A stretch of 64,000 bases of DNA from Cavia porcellus (lineage: Eukaryota > Chordata > Mammalia > Rodentia > Caviidae). Made by a program: the position numbers and the translations under genes. The number at the start of each line of letters is the position of its first letter. Position 1 is the stretch's first letter. Below, piece after piece: positions 1-12,530 of the stretch. The stretch covers positions 60,264,001-60,328,000 of the forward strand of contig NW_026947489.1 of assembly GCF_034190915.1 (NCBI RefSeq), read 5' to 3'. The notes under the pieces were generated by a model that was not told the origin of the DNA, searched no databases, and saw nothing but the letters and a program-made list of their open reading frames with translations.

Positions 1-3000
1 CCTGTTCCCAGCCTTCTGCCCGGTGCTGCAGACAGAGCTCTGCTGCTCAGGGATGCTGGTGAGGAGCTGGCATGGAGGGCAGGTAGAGTCAGGGACAGTA
101 GCTAGGAGAGGAGCTCTCCGTCAGGGACAGGTAATATAGGTTAGGCCAAGGGGCCTTTCTCCAAGGACTGGGGTTAAGAGCCTATCCCTTTTTTCTTTCA
201 CCTTTTTTTTTTTCCCCCCGTTTGTTTTTGGTGATTCTCTTTGGTTTTATTGGGAAGGTAAACTCAGCTCATGGACTGTTGGACAGAGGTGAGCTAGGCA
301 GGCCCCAGTGACTTGATTGCACAAGCCCATGGAGGTCTGTGTAATGCTGGGTGTTGTTCTTGGTTATCCTCCAGCTCTCTGTCCATAGGAGATGAAATGC
401 CCAGGGATCAAGGAGCACCTCTATGGGGCCCATGCAGGATGGCTCTCAGCTTTAACTGAGTTGCCGCTGCCCTGTGCAGGAATCCTGTTTGTTTTCCTAC
501 ATGTAGGGCTCAGTCCTGCACACAGTCCCTGTTAGACACTCAGTCCAAAGCTCCTTCAGGACTCTGCAGCCGCTTCCTGCCTTGTCTACTTGAAGCAGAA
601 GGTGGAATGTGGGGATAGTACTGGTGGCTGAGACTGTGTGGGAACTGCTCTGGAAGGGAAGGGACCAGGGTGTGCAGGAGAGAAGGAGCTGGGTCTCCCC
701 GTCAAGGGAGCTGCAGGAGCTTAGGTCAGGTACGGGAACTTTGCATATTGTGTTCAGTGAGCATCTGAGTTGATGTTTTCAGCTGTTTTAAATTCTGTAA
801 ATAAAGTTTTACTTTGACATTTTTAACTATGAACTCTGAAAAGGCATTTAGCCTTAATTTAATATTAAATCCTAAGGATTTTGTGTAAGGTTTTTTTGCA
901 ACCTGTTTAGTTCTTGTCATTGAAAATGCCTAACTTCTTAGGTACATGAGCCCATGGTGTTGTGTACCGGAGTGAAAGCAAACCACTGATTCATATTGGA
1001 TCCCCAGGTACGCCACCTTCTGGTGGCACACAGTTCCATGCTTGCTGTGACCTGCCTTCTCTAGAGACTGTCATACATACCTCAACTCTCCTTCCGTCGT
1101 GTCTTGTAGGAAAGTTTTTAAGCAAGATGGGCTGACAGAACAGGCGCATGTAGTGAGAAACTTCTCAAGTACTTGCTTTTTCCTTTTTCTTCTGACAAAC
1201 TAAAACAGAGATCTTTGTGTTGTTGTTCTGCTTGGTTTCATTTTACTAACTAAAAAGTTTGAGAAAAATGCAGATTCTTTAGAAAGAAGCAGCTTGCAGA
1301 TTTTTATTTGCTATGTCCCACACATTGGATAAGCAGACAGGCACTAGGTTCATCCTGCTGTGTTTGACAGATTCATATGTTGAAGAAAGGAGTCTTCTGG
1401 ACTGTTTTTACATGATTCTCTCCTAAACTAATTTTTATTTTAAGGTCAGATATAGTGGGAGCTGATTTTAAAAGACTGCTTGAATCTTCTGCATTCTATG
1501 CTATTTTCTTAGCGTATATAATATTTAAAAATAACACGTACACACAGTGATGCTGTCAGCAGAGGAACAAAGTAACCACCTGTTTTTATAATTCTGCTTT
1601 TGCTTTTCGCAGGTGTGGGATCCAGAATGCTTTGCCTCTGTGAGAGTTTTGACTTCTAGGCTTTAATTACATTTAATTTGCAGGTGCAGCAGTGACAAAG
1701 CACGAAGTCTGATGTCTTTTCTTTTTGAGCTTGCTCTTGGCTTGTTGGCTGTGTCTGTTTTCTTCTGGCTGCTGCTGTTCTGTCTTGGGCTGCACTTCCA
1801 CAGGGAGTGGGAGCCCTTCCTTCCTCCCCCATTCCTCTTTCCTGATTCCCGCCCCCCCCCACACACACACACCGGATGCTCCTTTCCCTCCTGAGGTGCT
1901 GCTGTGGTCCCGCTCCCCTCCTCCCGCTCTCCTGGCTTCCTCCTCACCCTGTCCTGTCTTCAGCCCAACATACAGGACTCACTCTGACCGAGCACAATGT
2001 TTTGAATGTCTCTGCACTGTGTCCTGACTTGCTTTCTCTAACCCTTTGCTTTAACAGGTATCTGCCCATGATTTATTCCTCCAGGTCTCTGATTGGAGAG
2101 AATAACTTCTTGATCTGTTATTTTGCAGTTTGGCTCTGTAGGAGTGTGGGGCGACTGAAAGATGCCAGCATTCTGCAGCTGTGGTTGGCCGTGCATTAAC
2201 CACCCCTTCTCTGTTCTTGTCCTCTGCCTTCACAGGGCCTGGGGCGTGGGTCAGTGTAGTGGTAGTGTGCCTCTCATTCCACTTGGAAGCGATGGCCGTG
2301 TGGCCGTGTCACTGCCCTTGCTGACGGTGGCCTCCTAATGCAGTATGCGCCTCGTGGCTGCGCCAGGTGCAGCGTGGAGCTGCGTTTGTTGGGAATGCAC
2401 TGACTGGAAACCAAGGGATGGCTGACTGGCTCTTCTGGGTTTGATCGGCTTCCTGTTCTCTGCCACTCACGCTCGTCTGCTCTGTGGGAATGATGTTGCT
2501 GTGTTTACCCCATTTTCCCTTTGCGTTAACCCCAGTGGAATTTTTCCAGGACTGTTTGTGAAGAATAGTAGTGATATAGGTGAACAGACAATGTATTGTT
2601 ACATGTATGATTTGTGTGATTTCATCCTGAAAGATGTGTTTGCCCTATATTGTATCTTGCAAGATGTGTTAATAAAGTCTCGCAGTGTCTCCTCTGGCCC
2701 CGGCTCTCATTTTATCCCAGGTCCGTCCGTACCTCAGGACACTTTTATGCACTGCTGCCCCTGGAAGGGAGAGTGGATTGCTCCTGAGGCCTAGGCTGTG
2801 GCCCAGATGTCTGATGAATGGACCCACATGAGATCCAGGGAACAGCTTGTCTTGTCCCCAGTCACGTGGCACGTGCCTAGGAACTGGCCACACAGGGCTA
2901 GAGTATGTTGTTTTGTTGAGACTGGCTGGTGGCACTAGAGTCTCTTAAATTTTTGAAAGCGTTTACAAATATTTGTTACTATTTCAACACTGATGAAAAA

Positions 3001-3800
3001 GCCTGAGAATGCTGAAAATCAGTCATGCATACTGCACCCTGCCACCTGCATACTGCTCGCTGCCACACTTGGGTTTTTATCCTGTGCAGGTCTTATTTGA
3101 GAAGCTGAAAGCCATGGCGACCACTTTCTGCTTAATGCCTCATAAGCCTTTTTCATATTGCTCTAACTTGCTCGCAGTTTGGGGCTTTGGTTTGAAAATA
3201 ACTGAAAGTCACAGCAGCTCTGCCTCCAGGAAGCTCCATTGACAAAAGCATATAAGTAACTAGCCCTGTACCAGTGCAGTGGCCCTCCCACCTGTTGCTG
3301 CTTCTGCATAGCGGTGCACTTCCCTCTGTCCCAAGACCTCAGTGGGAGATGCTCAGCTCATGTGACCTGGGCCACCAGTACTCTGTGACAGTGCTTAGGC
3401 CAGCAGCAGTGGGTGGCACATGGCACTACAGGGTCTGGACCAGCCCCTTACCAGCTGTGCCCGTCTTGAGCCTCAGAGCCAATGAAGGTACAGGGGAGGT
3501 ACCCAGCACCCACCCTGGGCATCCCACAGGCTCAGCTCTGGCCTGTGCCCATGTCAGGGCCGGGACCCAGCGTACCTTTGAGGTCAGGAGGGGAAGCACA
3601 GCACCTCTTGGTACAGCAGGATTTTAATCCCATGATAGAGCAAGGATGAGCAGTGAGGGGGTGATGCCTGGAGTTTCCACCTTACCTTGTAGTCATGCCC
3701 ATACTGCTGAGGGGTAGCAGCTCCACTGTCTGAACAATACCTTCTTCTAGTAAAGCTCAGACACTTCAGATTCATCCGTGAAAATATTTAATAAGATCTT
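1..3800. other. Mostly unique sequence, no recognisable gene
   Basis: I see no exon with a recognisable product, and few repeats compared with the rest of the window. AATAAA-type signals occur near 800 and 2671. The second is followed by a T/C/G-rich stretch, so an old 3' UTR on the plus strand is possible but unproven. A short C run then CA run lies at about 1852-1872. The open frames here (60-117 codons) show no family resemblance that I recognise. Confidence 0.5.
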
Positions 3801-3807
3801 GATTCTT

Positions 3808-3898
3808 GCCAGGGATTTAGCTCAGTGGCTTAAGCGCCTGCCTGGCAAGCACAAGGTCATGAGTTTGATCCCTGGTACCAAAAAAAAAAAAAAAAAAC
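3808..3898 (+). mobile_element. tRNA-Ala-derived SINE
   Basis: The copy has an A-box-like GGGATTTAGCTCAGTGG and a B-box-like GAGTTTGATCCCTGG, followed by GTACC and a pure A tail of 18. This is the standard body of the window's ID-like family. Confidence 0.85.
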
Positions 3899-4153
3899 TA
3901 GTAAAAGACAAACCAGTCGGTAAGGGAAAAGGAGAAAGCACAAAACAGATGCCAATGGGGAATGACCATTTAGAAAAAGGACTCTTTATAATGTAGGAGA
4001 ATGCAGTACCCGTCTGTGGTCCTAAGGCAGTGAGCACATTCACAGTGCCGTGAGCTCATCCCCACTGACCATCCATGAGCGGAACTCTGCCCCGTTTACA
4101 GTAGCTCCCATTCCCCCCCAGCAACTGCCATTTCACCTCTGGTTGTACCTCAT

Positions 4154-4645
4154 GGGCTTGGGATATAGCTCAGTGCAAAGGCCCTGGGTTCATCTGGTAG
4201 TACCACATGTGCATGGGCACGCATGCACAGAGACACACAGCCAGGCAGGAAGCAACAGACAGAGAAACATATTTGTTAAACACTAACATACTTAGCAAAG
4301 GGAAACTGGGGAAGTATTTTAATTCATGGAGTGACTCTACTGCTCCAAGCAGGAGTCCACTGATCATTCTTTATGAGCAAACACACAGCACCCTTCTAGC
4401 TAAGTATTTCAAATATTCATAAACCGAAGCTAGTAGGATATTGAAAGAACAACAGATGCGGTGGACCACCTCTGTAATCCCAGCACTCTCGGTGGCTGGG
4501 CTAGCAAGAGTACCAAGTTTATGCCTGGCACATGCAACGCAGCCACCTAGCGAGAACTCAAACTAAGAAATAAAAAAGGGCTGGAGACAGCTCATCACAA
4601 ACGCCCTGGGTTCAAGCCCCACTACCACAAGACAGACAAAAAGAC
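4154..4645 (+). mobile_element. SINE cluster: degraded tRNA SINEs and a B1
   Basis: An old tRNA-type SINE lies at about 4154-4210 (GGGATATAGCTCAGTGC). After unique sequence there is a B1-like SINE at about 4448-4578, with TGTAATCCCAGCACT and an A-rich end. A second degraded tRNA-type unit directly abuts it at about 4579-4645 (GGTTCAAGCCCCACTACC). Confidence 0.6.
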
Positions 4646-5149
4646 ACAACACAAAGAGGTTTTATATCAGATCCGCAGGACCGAAGTACATAAAGTATAC
4701 AAAAGACAAACCATTTCATATAGATGGAAAAAGGATCGATCACTCCACAAGGATGCCTAAATTAGCTCTCCAGTAGGAAGAAGGAAAAAACACTTCCTTT
4801 CTAAGTGTGTCCGTGTGCACGCATCAACCTTGCTCAGATTAAATCATTCTGTTTTTTTTAAATCAGATAATGTATTCAGATGTAAATCTAAGTCACATGC
4901 TGAAAAATACAAATGAAAAAATTATGTTTGATAGGACTCTCTAAGCACGTTACCCAAGTCAGAATTAAACACAAAATTTGACTAGGTTATATACAGAAAT
5001 TATCCCAAAGCAGAAAACCTCATAAAGCAAAGTTCTGGCAAAGTGGAAAGATACTTGTAATGCACAGATTGGGCTACAGTCTATATAACCGAATATTTAT
5101 AAGGCAGCAGTTGGGCTAAGACTATGATTTTGTTTTGTTTTATTTTGTT

Positions 5150-5453
5150 TCTGTTTTGTTGAGACAGGCTGTCCTCTTGCCCAGGCCGCTCTCCAACTCC
5201 TCAGCTCAAGGTGCCCTCTTCCTTTGGTCTCCCAAGTAGCTGGGACTCCAGACCCACAACCATGCCTACTTCAACAACATGGATTTTTTTTTTTTTTTTC
5301 TGGTCTTTTTCTTTGTTTGAGGATCTCATTATGTAGTTCAGGCTGCCCTTGAGCTCACTTTGTAGCCCAGGCTGGCCTCAAACTTGCAACGATCCTCCTG
5401 CCTCAGCTTCCCGAGTGCTGGGATTATAGGTATGAACAGCCATACCTGGCTAG
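5150..5453 (-). mobile_element. Two B1-like SINEs in tandem, antisense
   Basis: The first (about 5150-5270) is diverged: GAGACAGGCTGTCCTC and later AGTAGCTGGGACTCC. The second (5284-5453) is well preserved, with a T run, GTAGTTCAGGCTGCCC, the internally duplicated TAGCCCAGGCTGGCC arm, and GTGCTGGGATTATAGG. Confidence 0.75.
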
Positions 5454-5861
5454 CAACAAGGATTCCAATGCTAGAAGGAACTGAGAAGAATACCTGGTCT
5501 ACACTAAGCGTAATACATGTCAGCTGGTGTTTGTGATGCTTAAAACAACATAGACCTATGGTGAATAAGTATTCAAAAGAAGTCCAACTGAAAAGTAGTT
5601 AAAAAGCTGGGCGAGATGATGCATGTCTACAATCCTGCCTCAGCCTCTGAGGAGGTGAACACCACTTTTATTGTGTAATACACTGAAAAATCAAAAATCA
5701 AATTTTCTAGAGGACTGCAGATTTTCTGTTGGTGGAACCTATGTGCCCTAAGGTATACAAAAGTGACACTAGCTGTGGTCATTGTTATTGTGCACATAAG
5801 TCTTATAGCATCCCCAGATGATTCATTTAAAAAGATAAAAGAGTATTTTAAGGCTTTTTTC

Positions 5862-5942
5862 CCTTTTATGGTGCTGGGGATGGAAACCAGGTCCTCCTAC
5901 ATGCCAGGCAAGAGCACTACCACTAAACTACATCGTTAGTCC
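5862..5942 (-). mobile_element. Degraded tRNA-type SINE, antisense
   Basis: GGTGCTGGGGATGGAAACCA is followed by GCCAGGCAAGAGCACTACCA, which read in reverse as the B-box and anticodon-arm regions of an ID-like SINE. The copy is diverged. Confidence 0.6.
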
Positions 5943-6317
5943 TTAGCATCACACTGGTTATCTAAAAATTAAAAGTAATGATGACAAACGGTTTTGTGCT
6001 AGAATTTTAAATCTCTAAACTCAATGTTGTTGTTTCTTATTTTACTTTCAGAAATGGGGATATCTAGAAAGGAAGCCTTAGAAACTGCAAATTACAAGAT
6101 AAGAATGTCTCACAAATAGACCAAGATTTGCTGATACATCTGGTACTTTAGGCAGGAAGTAAATATCATTGGACAGTTTCCAGCAAGCTCATACCAAGAC
6201 TTCATAGTTACCTTCTATTTACCACTACATAATATGGGAATGGAGTACCCTTAATGAAAACAATTGAAATTTGTGGTGCACTGGGTATTGGAGAAACACA
6301 ATCATGGTATACTAAGA

Positions 6318-6370
6318 TGTTCCTTTCTTCGAGATCATGAGTTTGATTCCTGGTACAAGAAAAAAAAACT
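6318..6370 (+). mobile_element. 5'-truncated tRNA-type SINE
   Basis: Only the 3' half is present: ATCATGAGTTTGATTCCTGG, then GTACAAG and an A tail. Confidence 0.6.
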
Positions 6371-7560
6371 GTCCCTGTTTAAAGATGGGTTTAACAATAA
6401 TACTTTTTGTAAGAATTTTGTGTTGTGAGTTTATAGTCATAAGACCAAAAAAAAGGCTTTGTATTGCTCTATGACTCTTAATCATATGTGCATCAAACAA
6501 AAACCAGCTTCTTAGTAAAAATGCTTATTTTGCAATGTTTCACTGTGCTCACTAGGATAAACCAGCAGTATCCTGCTTCATTAATTCACTCCCAAGAACA
6601 TATTTTAAAGTCAAACTCTTGAGAGGGGTATCATTCCCAGAACCCTGAAATCTACAGAATTTCATTATCCACTATTGTGATCCCAAATGCTGAATACTAT
6701 AATACCTTTTCAATCTTCCTCACAATCCAAAAAGTTGTATTTGTAAACCCACTGAGATATTATTGGAATCCTAGCAAGTTAATTCCAATTTACCACCTCC
6801 AATGCAACCCACGGTGAGAGTAAAATCACCAAGACATATTCAAAGATAAGGACAGCCAAGGGCTCCTAAACCTGATCCCAGTGAGGATATGTGGACAAAG
6901 GCCCTGATCCACGGCTTCTCCCAGAATTTATCATCTTGTGAAGAAGGGGAAGGCTTGAGGATGAGGGACAGTGAGGATGGCAGGAACTACTGAGTAACTT
7001 GAGCTGGCTAACCAGGTAGGGAGAAAAGCATCTTAGCAAAATACAAGGAGAATGACGTGCAGAAGGATCAAGCTGCATCATTCAATTAAGGTAGCAATTG
7101 AATTGCTTTTGGAGGCTGTTGCTTCAATTTTTGATATGTAAATTTGTGCCCTGGGGACTTATATCCTCTTTATTTAGAGGCTCATACCCAGTTGACATTC
7201 CTGGAGCTGACTGGCTCTGCCATCCTGCCATGCTCATATCTTAGAATAGCCCCAAAGATTACATATCAGTACTTCAGCTGGCCTTATTTGCATTGCTTAG
7301 AGCCAACTGAAGGGACAAGAGCTTGTTCTGTACATATCAGAATATGGAAAGAAGACCTCAATTTAACTAATGTTCTGCATTCAAGGAAAGGTACCCATGT
7401 ACCCTACTACATGGACAGTCCACTACTAGTCCACTACTTTAATTGTAGTTTTCCTCTTTAGATACTTCCCTAAGCCCCAAGGAGACTTAGCCATCTCTGT
7501 TTCCTTAGGAGTATGTTTGTGTTAGTAAAACGTTTTCACTGGTACCTAGCTAGTTAATAT
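6371..7560. other. No feature recognised
   Basis: Apparently unique A/T-rich sequence. The 105-codon frame starting near 7144 on the plus strand has no family resemblance that I can name. Confidence 0.4.
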
Positions 7561-7565
7561 TTGGG

Positions 7566-7571
<6 letters not shown>

Positions 7572-7597
<26 letters not shown>

Positions 7598-7741
7598 GTC
7601 TTTTTGGGGCAAGGTCTTGCTATGCAGTGGCTGGCCTTCGGCTCACTTTATAGCCCAGGCTGGTCTTAAACTCCCAGCAATCCTCCTGCTCAGCCTCTCA
7701 AATGCTGGGATTATAGGAGTGTGCCACCATGCGCCCAGCCT
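7572..7741 (-). mobile_element. B1-like SINE, antisense
   Basis: Starts with a T run and TTTTTGTCTTTTTGGGGCAA. It has both arms of the internal duplication (CTATGCAGTGGCTGGCC and TAGCCCAGGCTGGTC) and ends in ATGCTGGGATTATAGG and a CCACCATGC motif. Confidence 0.85.
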
Positions 7742-8104
7742 TTACTTATTTTTTTGACAGTGTGCAATTGGCAAAAGATGTCCAAAAACCCAAATATTTT
7801 AGAGAAGTGGCAGCTGAGCTGTTTTCACTGATAGGGAAGTTTTATCGTTGATGGCATGGTAGCCCTTGCTACTACCTGCATTCAGCACATTCAGCTCGTA
7901 GCAGGAACACATTTGGGAGAAAATGGTCCTTTTTTTTCCATATAACAAAATAAAAATAACAATGTATTAGTGTATCATTATTTTACCTCTGTTACAAAAT
8001 GAGGAATGCCAAAATGATCTAAATGCATTCAGTATATTGACTCCCACATTAAGTTTGCAAAAAACCAAACATACCTTTGAAAACAACATCTAGAGATGTC
8101 TGGA

Positions 8105-8206
8105 TTTTTTTTTTTTTTTTTGTCTTTTTATCGGTACCAGGGATCGAACTCAGGACTGCCTGCTTGCAAGGCAGGTGCTTATGCTGCTGAGCTAAATCCC
8201 CAACCT
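8105..8206 (-). mobile_element. Young tRNA-Ala SINE, antisense
   Basis: The copy is close to the family master: TTTGTCTTTTTATCGGTACC, then GGGATCGAACTCA, GCTTGCAAGGCAGG (the anticodon arm with TGC in sense orientation) and GAGCTAAATCCCC. The tail region carries the GAC element also seen in B1 tails. Confidence 0.9.
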
Positions 8207-8375
8207 GAGATGTCTGGAATATTAAGCTGGTTGACCTTTGGAGCTTTGAATGGTAAATAATTTACCTAATAGCTGCATGAATTTTATCATTCAAGAGTTT
8301 TGGAAGTTTATTTATTTGCCTTTTGGTGATTGTTAGTGTGGAAATAAACTGACTTTAAACAATTTAAATGTTTTA

Positions 8376-8547
8376 TTTTTTCCTGTACTTGTGTTTGAAC
8401 CCTAGGGTACTATACTTCTGACCAACATCCCCAACCCTGTTTTTATGTTTTTGAGACAGGGTCTGGTTATGTCACTAAGTTGCCTAGGGTGGGCTTCAAC
8501 TCACAGTCCTACCTCAGCCTCATAAGAGTGTTAGAATTACAGGCATG
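8376..8547 (-). mobile_element. Degraded tRNA SINE joined to a B1, antisense
   Basis: 8376-8440 resembles a diverged tRNA SINE (GTTTGAACCCTAGGGTAC). About 8450-8547 is a B1-like SINE: TTTTTGAGACAGGGTCTGG, then GTGTTAGAATTACAGG. Confidence 0.6.
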
Positions 8548-9221
8548 TGTGGGAGTCAACACTAAAGATCAGTTTATAAACTCTTTGTATCTAAACCTTA
8601 GATGTGACTTATCCTGAAGGATCAGCTAAGGACTCTGCAGATAGAGTATGGTAAGACTTGGAGGGAGGCCATAGCCTTGCAGCTGCAGGATGTAGGCACA
8701 TTTTCTGTGCTGTGCCCAAGTCTATAAACTCGAGCCTATCAGCCCAGTCCCCAATGCTATCAGCTCAAGTGTAATGTTCTTTTATCAAACTGTCTTTGGG
8801 ACTTTCTAAAAATGTCTTCATTCTCTTTATGTACTTAAGGCAGAATATCCCTTAATAAACAGAGTGGTCATCAGCCCACCTCTTTGCATTGAGGAATCTA
8901 GAAGGAAATTGTTTATTGAAAGGTCCTTGCCCTGGTATAAATTACTGTCCAGTGATGGCAATGGTCTAACATGGCAGAAGACTAAAATGGGAATGCTTAT
9001 CACTTCCTGCTTTTCTTCAACCCTAATTGCAACTCCTCTTCCTGTTTGCATGCATAGAGAATTCCTCATATGTCATCAATATCCACCCCCCACGCCACTT
9101 CAATCAGAGATCATGTAATTCTCTGCCTCTCTCTCTGGTCATACTCCTTAGCGCGTCCTCAACTCAATAAACCTGTTCATTTTGTACTTCTGCTTGTCTA
9201 TTGTGCCAGAATACTCTAACA
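8548..9221 (+). mobile_element. Possible solo LTR
   Basis: Begins TGTGGGAGTC and ends CTCTAACA. An AATAAACCTGTTC poly(A)-like segment sits about 55 bp before the end, as in many LTRs. I found no target-site duplication and do not recognise the family, so the boundaries are tentative. Confidence 0.35.
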
Positions 9222-9277
9222 TTTATTACACTAGTGGGCTAGTGAGATCAAGTCCAAATCATTAGCAAAGAGCAAGC

Positions 9278-9356
9278 TTTTTTTTTTTTTTTTGGTACTC
9301 ACAATCTCACACTCACAGGCAAGCACCTGAGCCACTGAGCTAAATCTTCAGCCCAA
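9278..9356 (-). mobile_element. tRNA-type SINE, antisense
   Basis: A T run, GGTACTCACAATCTCACACT, then GCAAGCACCTGAGCCACTGA and GCTAAATCTTCAGCCC. The B-box region is diverged. Confidence 0.7.
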
Positions 9357-9617
9357 AGAGTCAGCTTTGAGTCCAGTTTAAATATAATTTATAAGCAGGA
9401 AGCACAAGACATTACATGATTGGTTACTTGGATTGAATTAAGTCATTTATTGTCAGGAAAACTAACTCTAAATATATATATTTAAAAGGAATTATTTATC
9501 ATAGCATATAGGAACATCCTGGGGATGAGGGAAGGGGGATCAAGTGGAGCAAGCAGAGTTAAAAAGTATCTTTGATGCGTTAGTTCACCCCAACCAAAGT
9601 TAGAAGCAGTATTGGGG

Positions 9618-9724
9618 TTTTTTTTTGTTTGTTTGTTTTTTGTTTTTTTTGGTACCAGTAATCAAAGTCACTACTTTGCACTTTGCCAGGCAGGAACTGT
9701 GCAGCTGAGCCATATCTCCAGCCC
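9618..9724 (-). mobile_element. tRNA-type SINE, antisense
   Basis: A (TTTG)-interrupted T tail is followed by GGTACCAGTAATCAAAGTCA and GAGCCATATCTCCAGCCC. Confidence 0.75.
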
Positions 9725-9881
9725 TCTTTTTCTTTCTTTTTAAAAATTCTGATAAAATGTACACAGAATGTACTATTTTTATCATTTTTTTCCATTTAGT
9801 TTTTCTTCTAGATTGTTTGTTTGTTTGTTTGTTGTGATACTGGGGACTAAATCTTGAACCTTTACATTGAACTATATTTTT

Positions 9882-10008
9882 TTTTATTTTGGGACAGGGC
9901 CTAGCTAACTTGCTCACTTGCCTAGACTGGGTTTAAAGTTCCCATCCTTTTGCCTTGGGCTGCCAGAGTGATGGATTACAGATTATAGACCTATGCCACT
10001 ATACTCAG

Positions 10009-10055
<47 letters not shown>

Positions 10056-10160
10056 AACAAGATCTGTCTATGTAATAAGTGATGCCCTCAAACTCACAGC
10101 CAGCCTCCTGCTTCAGGTCTCCCTAGTGCTGGGATTACAGGTGTGCACCACCACAGTTCA
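9882..10160 (-). mobile_element. Two antisense B1 copies flanking a TA tract
   Basis: B1-like units lie at about 9882-10010 (GGGACAGGGCCTAGC) and 10056-10160 (TGCTGGGATTACAGGTG). They are separated by the alternating TA repeat at 10011-10051. Confidence 0.65.
10011..10051. repeat. (TA)n microsatellite
   Basis: About 41 bp of uninterrupted alternating TA, lying between two B1 remnants. Confidence 0.95.
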
Positions 10161-10198
10161 TTGTTTGTACCATTTTAAAGCATAGAGTTGAATGCCAT

Positions 10199-10553
10199 TG
10201 TAGGGAGTTGTTGAAGCTGGAGATTTATTACATGTGCCTGGCTAAGGCAAGGCCAGCCCTGAAAAAACAGAAAGCCCAAAATAAACGCGGTAAACAAGCT
10301 GTTCCAGCACCAAGAAGGCAAGGGACCTGGGGCTCAGGCCAGCCAGGCAAGCAAGTTACTAGGCAGCAGCATTGAAATTGACGTTCTTCTTTGGCCAGTA
10401 TAAATAAAGGCTTATTTTTGTGGTTGAGCACTTCTTTCTCTCCCATCAGCAGAGTAAGGGCTTCACCTGACCCCAGCTTTGTCTCTTCTTTATTTTCTCA
10501 TCCTCTCAGGGCCCTTTACTCCAAGAACTTCAAGAGCCACATAGGTTGCAGCA
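10199..10553 (+). mobile_element. Solo LTR, family A (class II-like)
   Basis: The element starts TGTAGGGAGTTG and ends GGTTGCAGCA. Flanking hexamers TGCCAT (10193-10198) and TGGCAT (10554-10559) match at five of six positions, a decayed 6-bp target-site duplication typical of class II ERVs. A TATA-like TATAAATAAAGG lies at about 10400. The 3' end is shared with the element at 46994-47241, which gives independent support for a family. Confidence 0.7.
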
Positions 10554-11017
10554 TGGCATTAAGTACAGTCATGCACCCTTAATGATAGAGATACATGCTA
10601 AGAAAAGTGTTAGCTAATTTTGTCACTGTGCAAACATAAGAGAGATTCAATGGCAGTAAGTTATGGAAGAGCTTTCCTGTTTAAAATGTTTCAAAACCCA
10701 AATAGGTCAATAGTCTGCAAAGTTCCTTACACTTCTGTAAACAGGTTTGTACTAGAGGCACAAGCTATATGCAGGCTCTTGCTGTTTCCGGTTTGTTCCC
10801 ATATTCATTAAGTTCCACTTGCTTACAAAAGACCCCACCCTACCTGTTACTAGTATAAAAGTAACTTCTTATATTAGCTGGGGGCTCAGACTTTGGAGTC
10901 AAATCTGTTTACAGAAATCATAATAGAAAAGTTTCCAATTGTGAAGAAAGATGTTAATAAATAGGTAAGATAGGCTTATAGAACACCATTTAACTACAAT
11001 GAAAAATAGGAGTTCCA

Positions 11018-11132
11018 GGGGCTGGGGATTTAGCTCAGTGGCATAAGCGCCTGCCTTGCAAGCAGGCAGTCGTGAGTTTGATCCCTGGTACCATTAAAAA
11101 ACAAAAAAGACAAAAATAAATAAATAAATAAA
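11018..11132 (+). mobile_element. tRNA-Ala SINE, full length
   Basis: GGGGCTGGGGATTTAGCTCA begins the element, followed by the anticodon arm GCCTTGCAAGCAGGC and B box GAGTTTGATCCCTGG. The tail is GTACCATTAAAAAACAAAAA followed by GACAAA and (AAAT)n. One of the best copies in the window. Confidence 0.9.
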
Positions 11133-11171
11133 TTCCTTAGATGTTCAACAAAAAGACAATTTTTTGGGGGG

Positions 11172-11284
11172 GTCTATAATTCCTGTAACAACAGCACTCA
11201 GGAGGTTGAGACAGGCAGATCACTGTGAACTTAAGGCTAGCCTGAACTATGTAGCAAGATGCTGTCTCAAGAAAACAAAAACCA
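11172..11284 (+). mobile_element. B1-like SINE
   Basis: CTATAATTCCTGTAACAACA, GGAGGTTGAGACAGG, GGCTAGCCTGAACTATGTAG and GCTGTCTCAAGAAAAC. Single-arm or partly deleted copy. Confidence 0.65.
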
Positions 11285-11401
11285 AATCAGAGCAGAAATT
11301 CATGAATCAGTGAATCAAAGAACTTGTTCTTTCAAGGAAGAAACAAAATAGATAAACCCTTAGCTAAATTAGCAAAAGAAAGACAAAAAGGACTCACATC
11401 A

Positions 11402-12069
<668 letters not shown>

Positions 12070-12189
12070 GGACTCATATCAATGCAATTAGAAATGGAAA
12101 ATGTAAAACATATAAGATGATTGTACTAAGTCAAGATAAGTTCTTTGGCTCAGTAGTCTGGTTTTTAATCTGCATACATCATAATTAAC

Positions 12190-12360
12190 TTTATTAGGTT
12201 TTATAAATAAATGAATCTAATGTCAGAAAAAAAAGGGGAATAGAGGGAAGGGAAAAAGTAATTGAAATGTGTTTATGTACATGTACCATTTCCCTACAGT
12301 GAATGTAATCATTACGAACTGTAAATGTGTACTAATAAAAGTTAAAAAAAAAAGAAAGAA
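12190..12360 (+). mobile_element. Short L1 3' end
   Basis: CTACAGTGAATGTAATCATT and the tail GTACTAATAAAAGTTAAAAA resemble the segment at about 35750-35810 (CAATGAATGTAATCATTAAG, AGTAATAAAAATTAAAAA). This looks like a 5'-truncated L1 3' UTR family. Confidence 0.5.
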
Positions 12361-12445
12361 ATTAAAAAGTTGAAGTCACAGTGGAAATCCAGAAGATTGT
12401 AAGTAATTACTAAGAAAAACTGTTTTCTAACAAATTGGAGAATCT

Positions 12446-12530
12446 TTTTTTTTTTTAATTCCAGGGATTGAACTCATGACACTGCACTTGTCAGGCAAGC
12501 CCTTGTGCCACTAAGCTTAATCCCAAACGG
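12446..12530 (-). mobile_element. tRNA-type SINE, antisense
   Basis: A T run, ATTCCAGGGATTGAACTCAT, then GTCAGGCAAGCCCTTGTGCC and ACTAAGCTTAATCCC. It interrupts the L1. Confidence 0.75.

Noticed and set aside
7144..7461. 105-codon plus-strand frame
   Set aside because: No recognisable domain, promoter, splice or poly(A) context.
11018..11100. tRNA-Ala gene (anticodon TGC)
   Set aside because: The cloverleaf-like body has a poor acceptor pairing, is followed by an A-rich tail, and recurs dozens of times with target duplications. It is a SINE.
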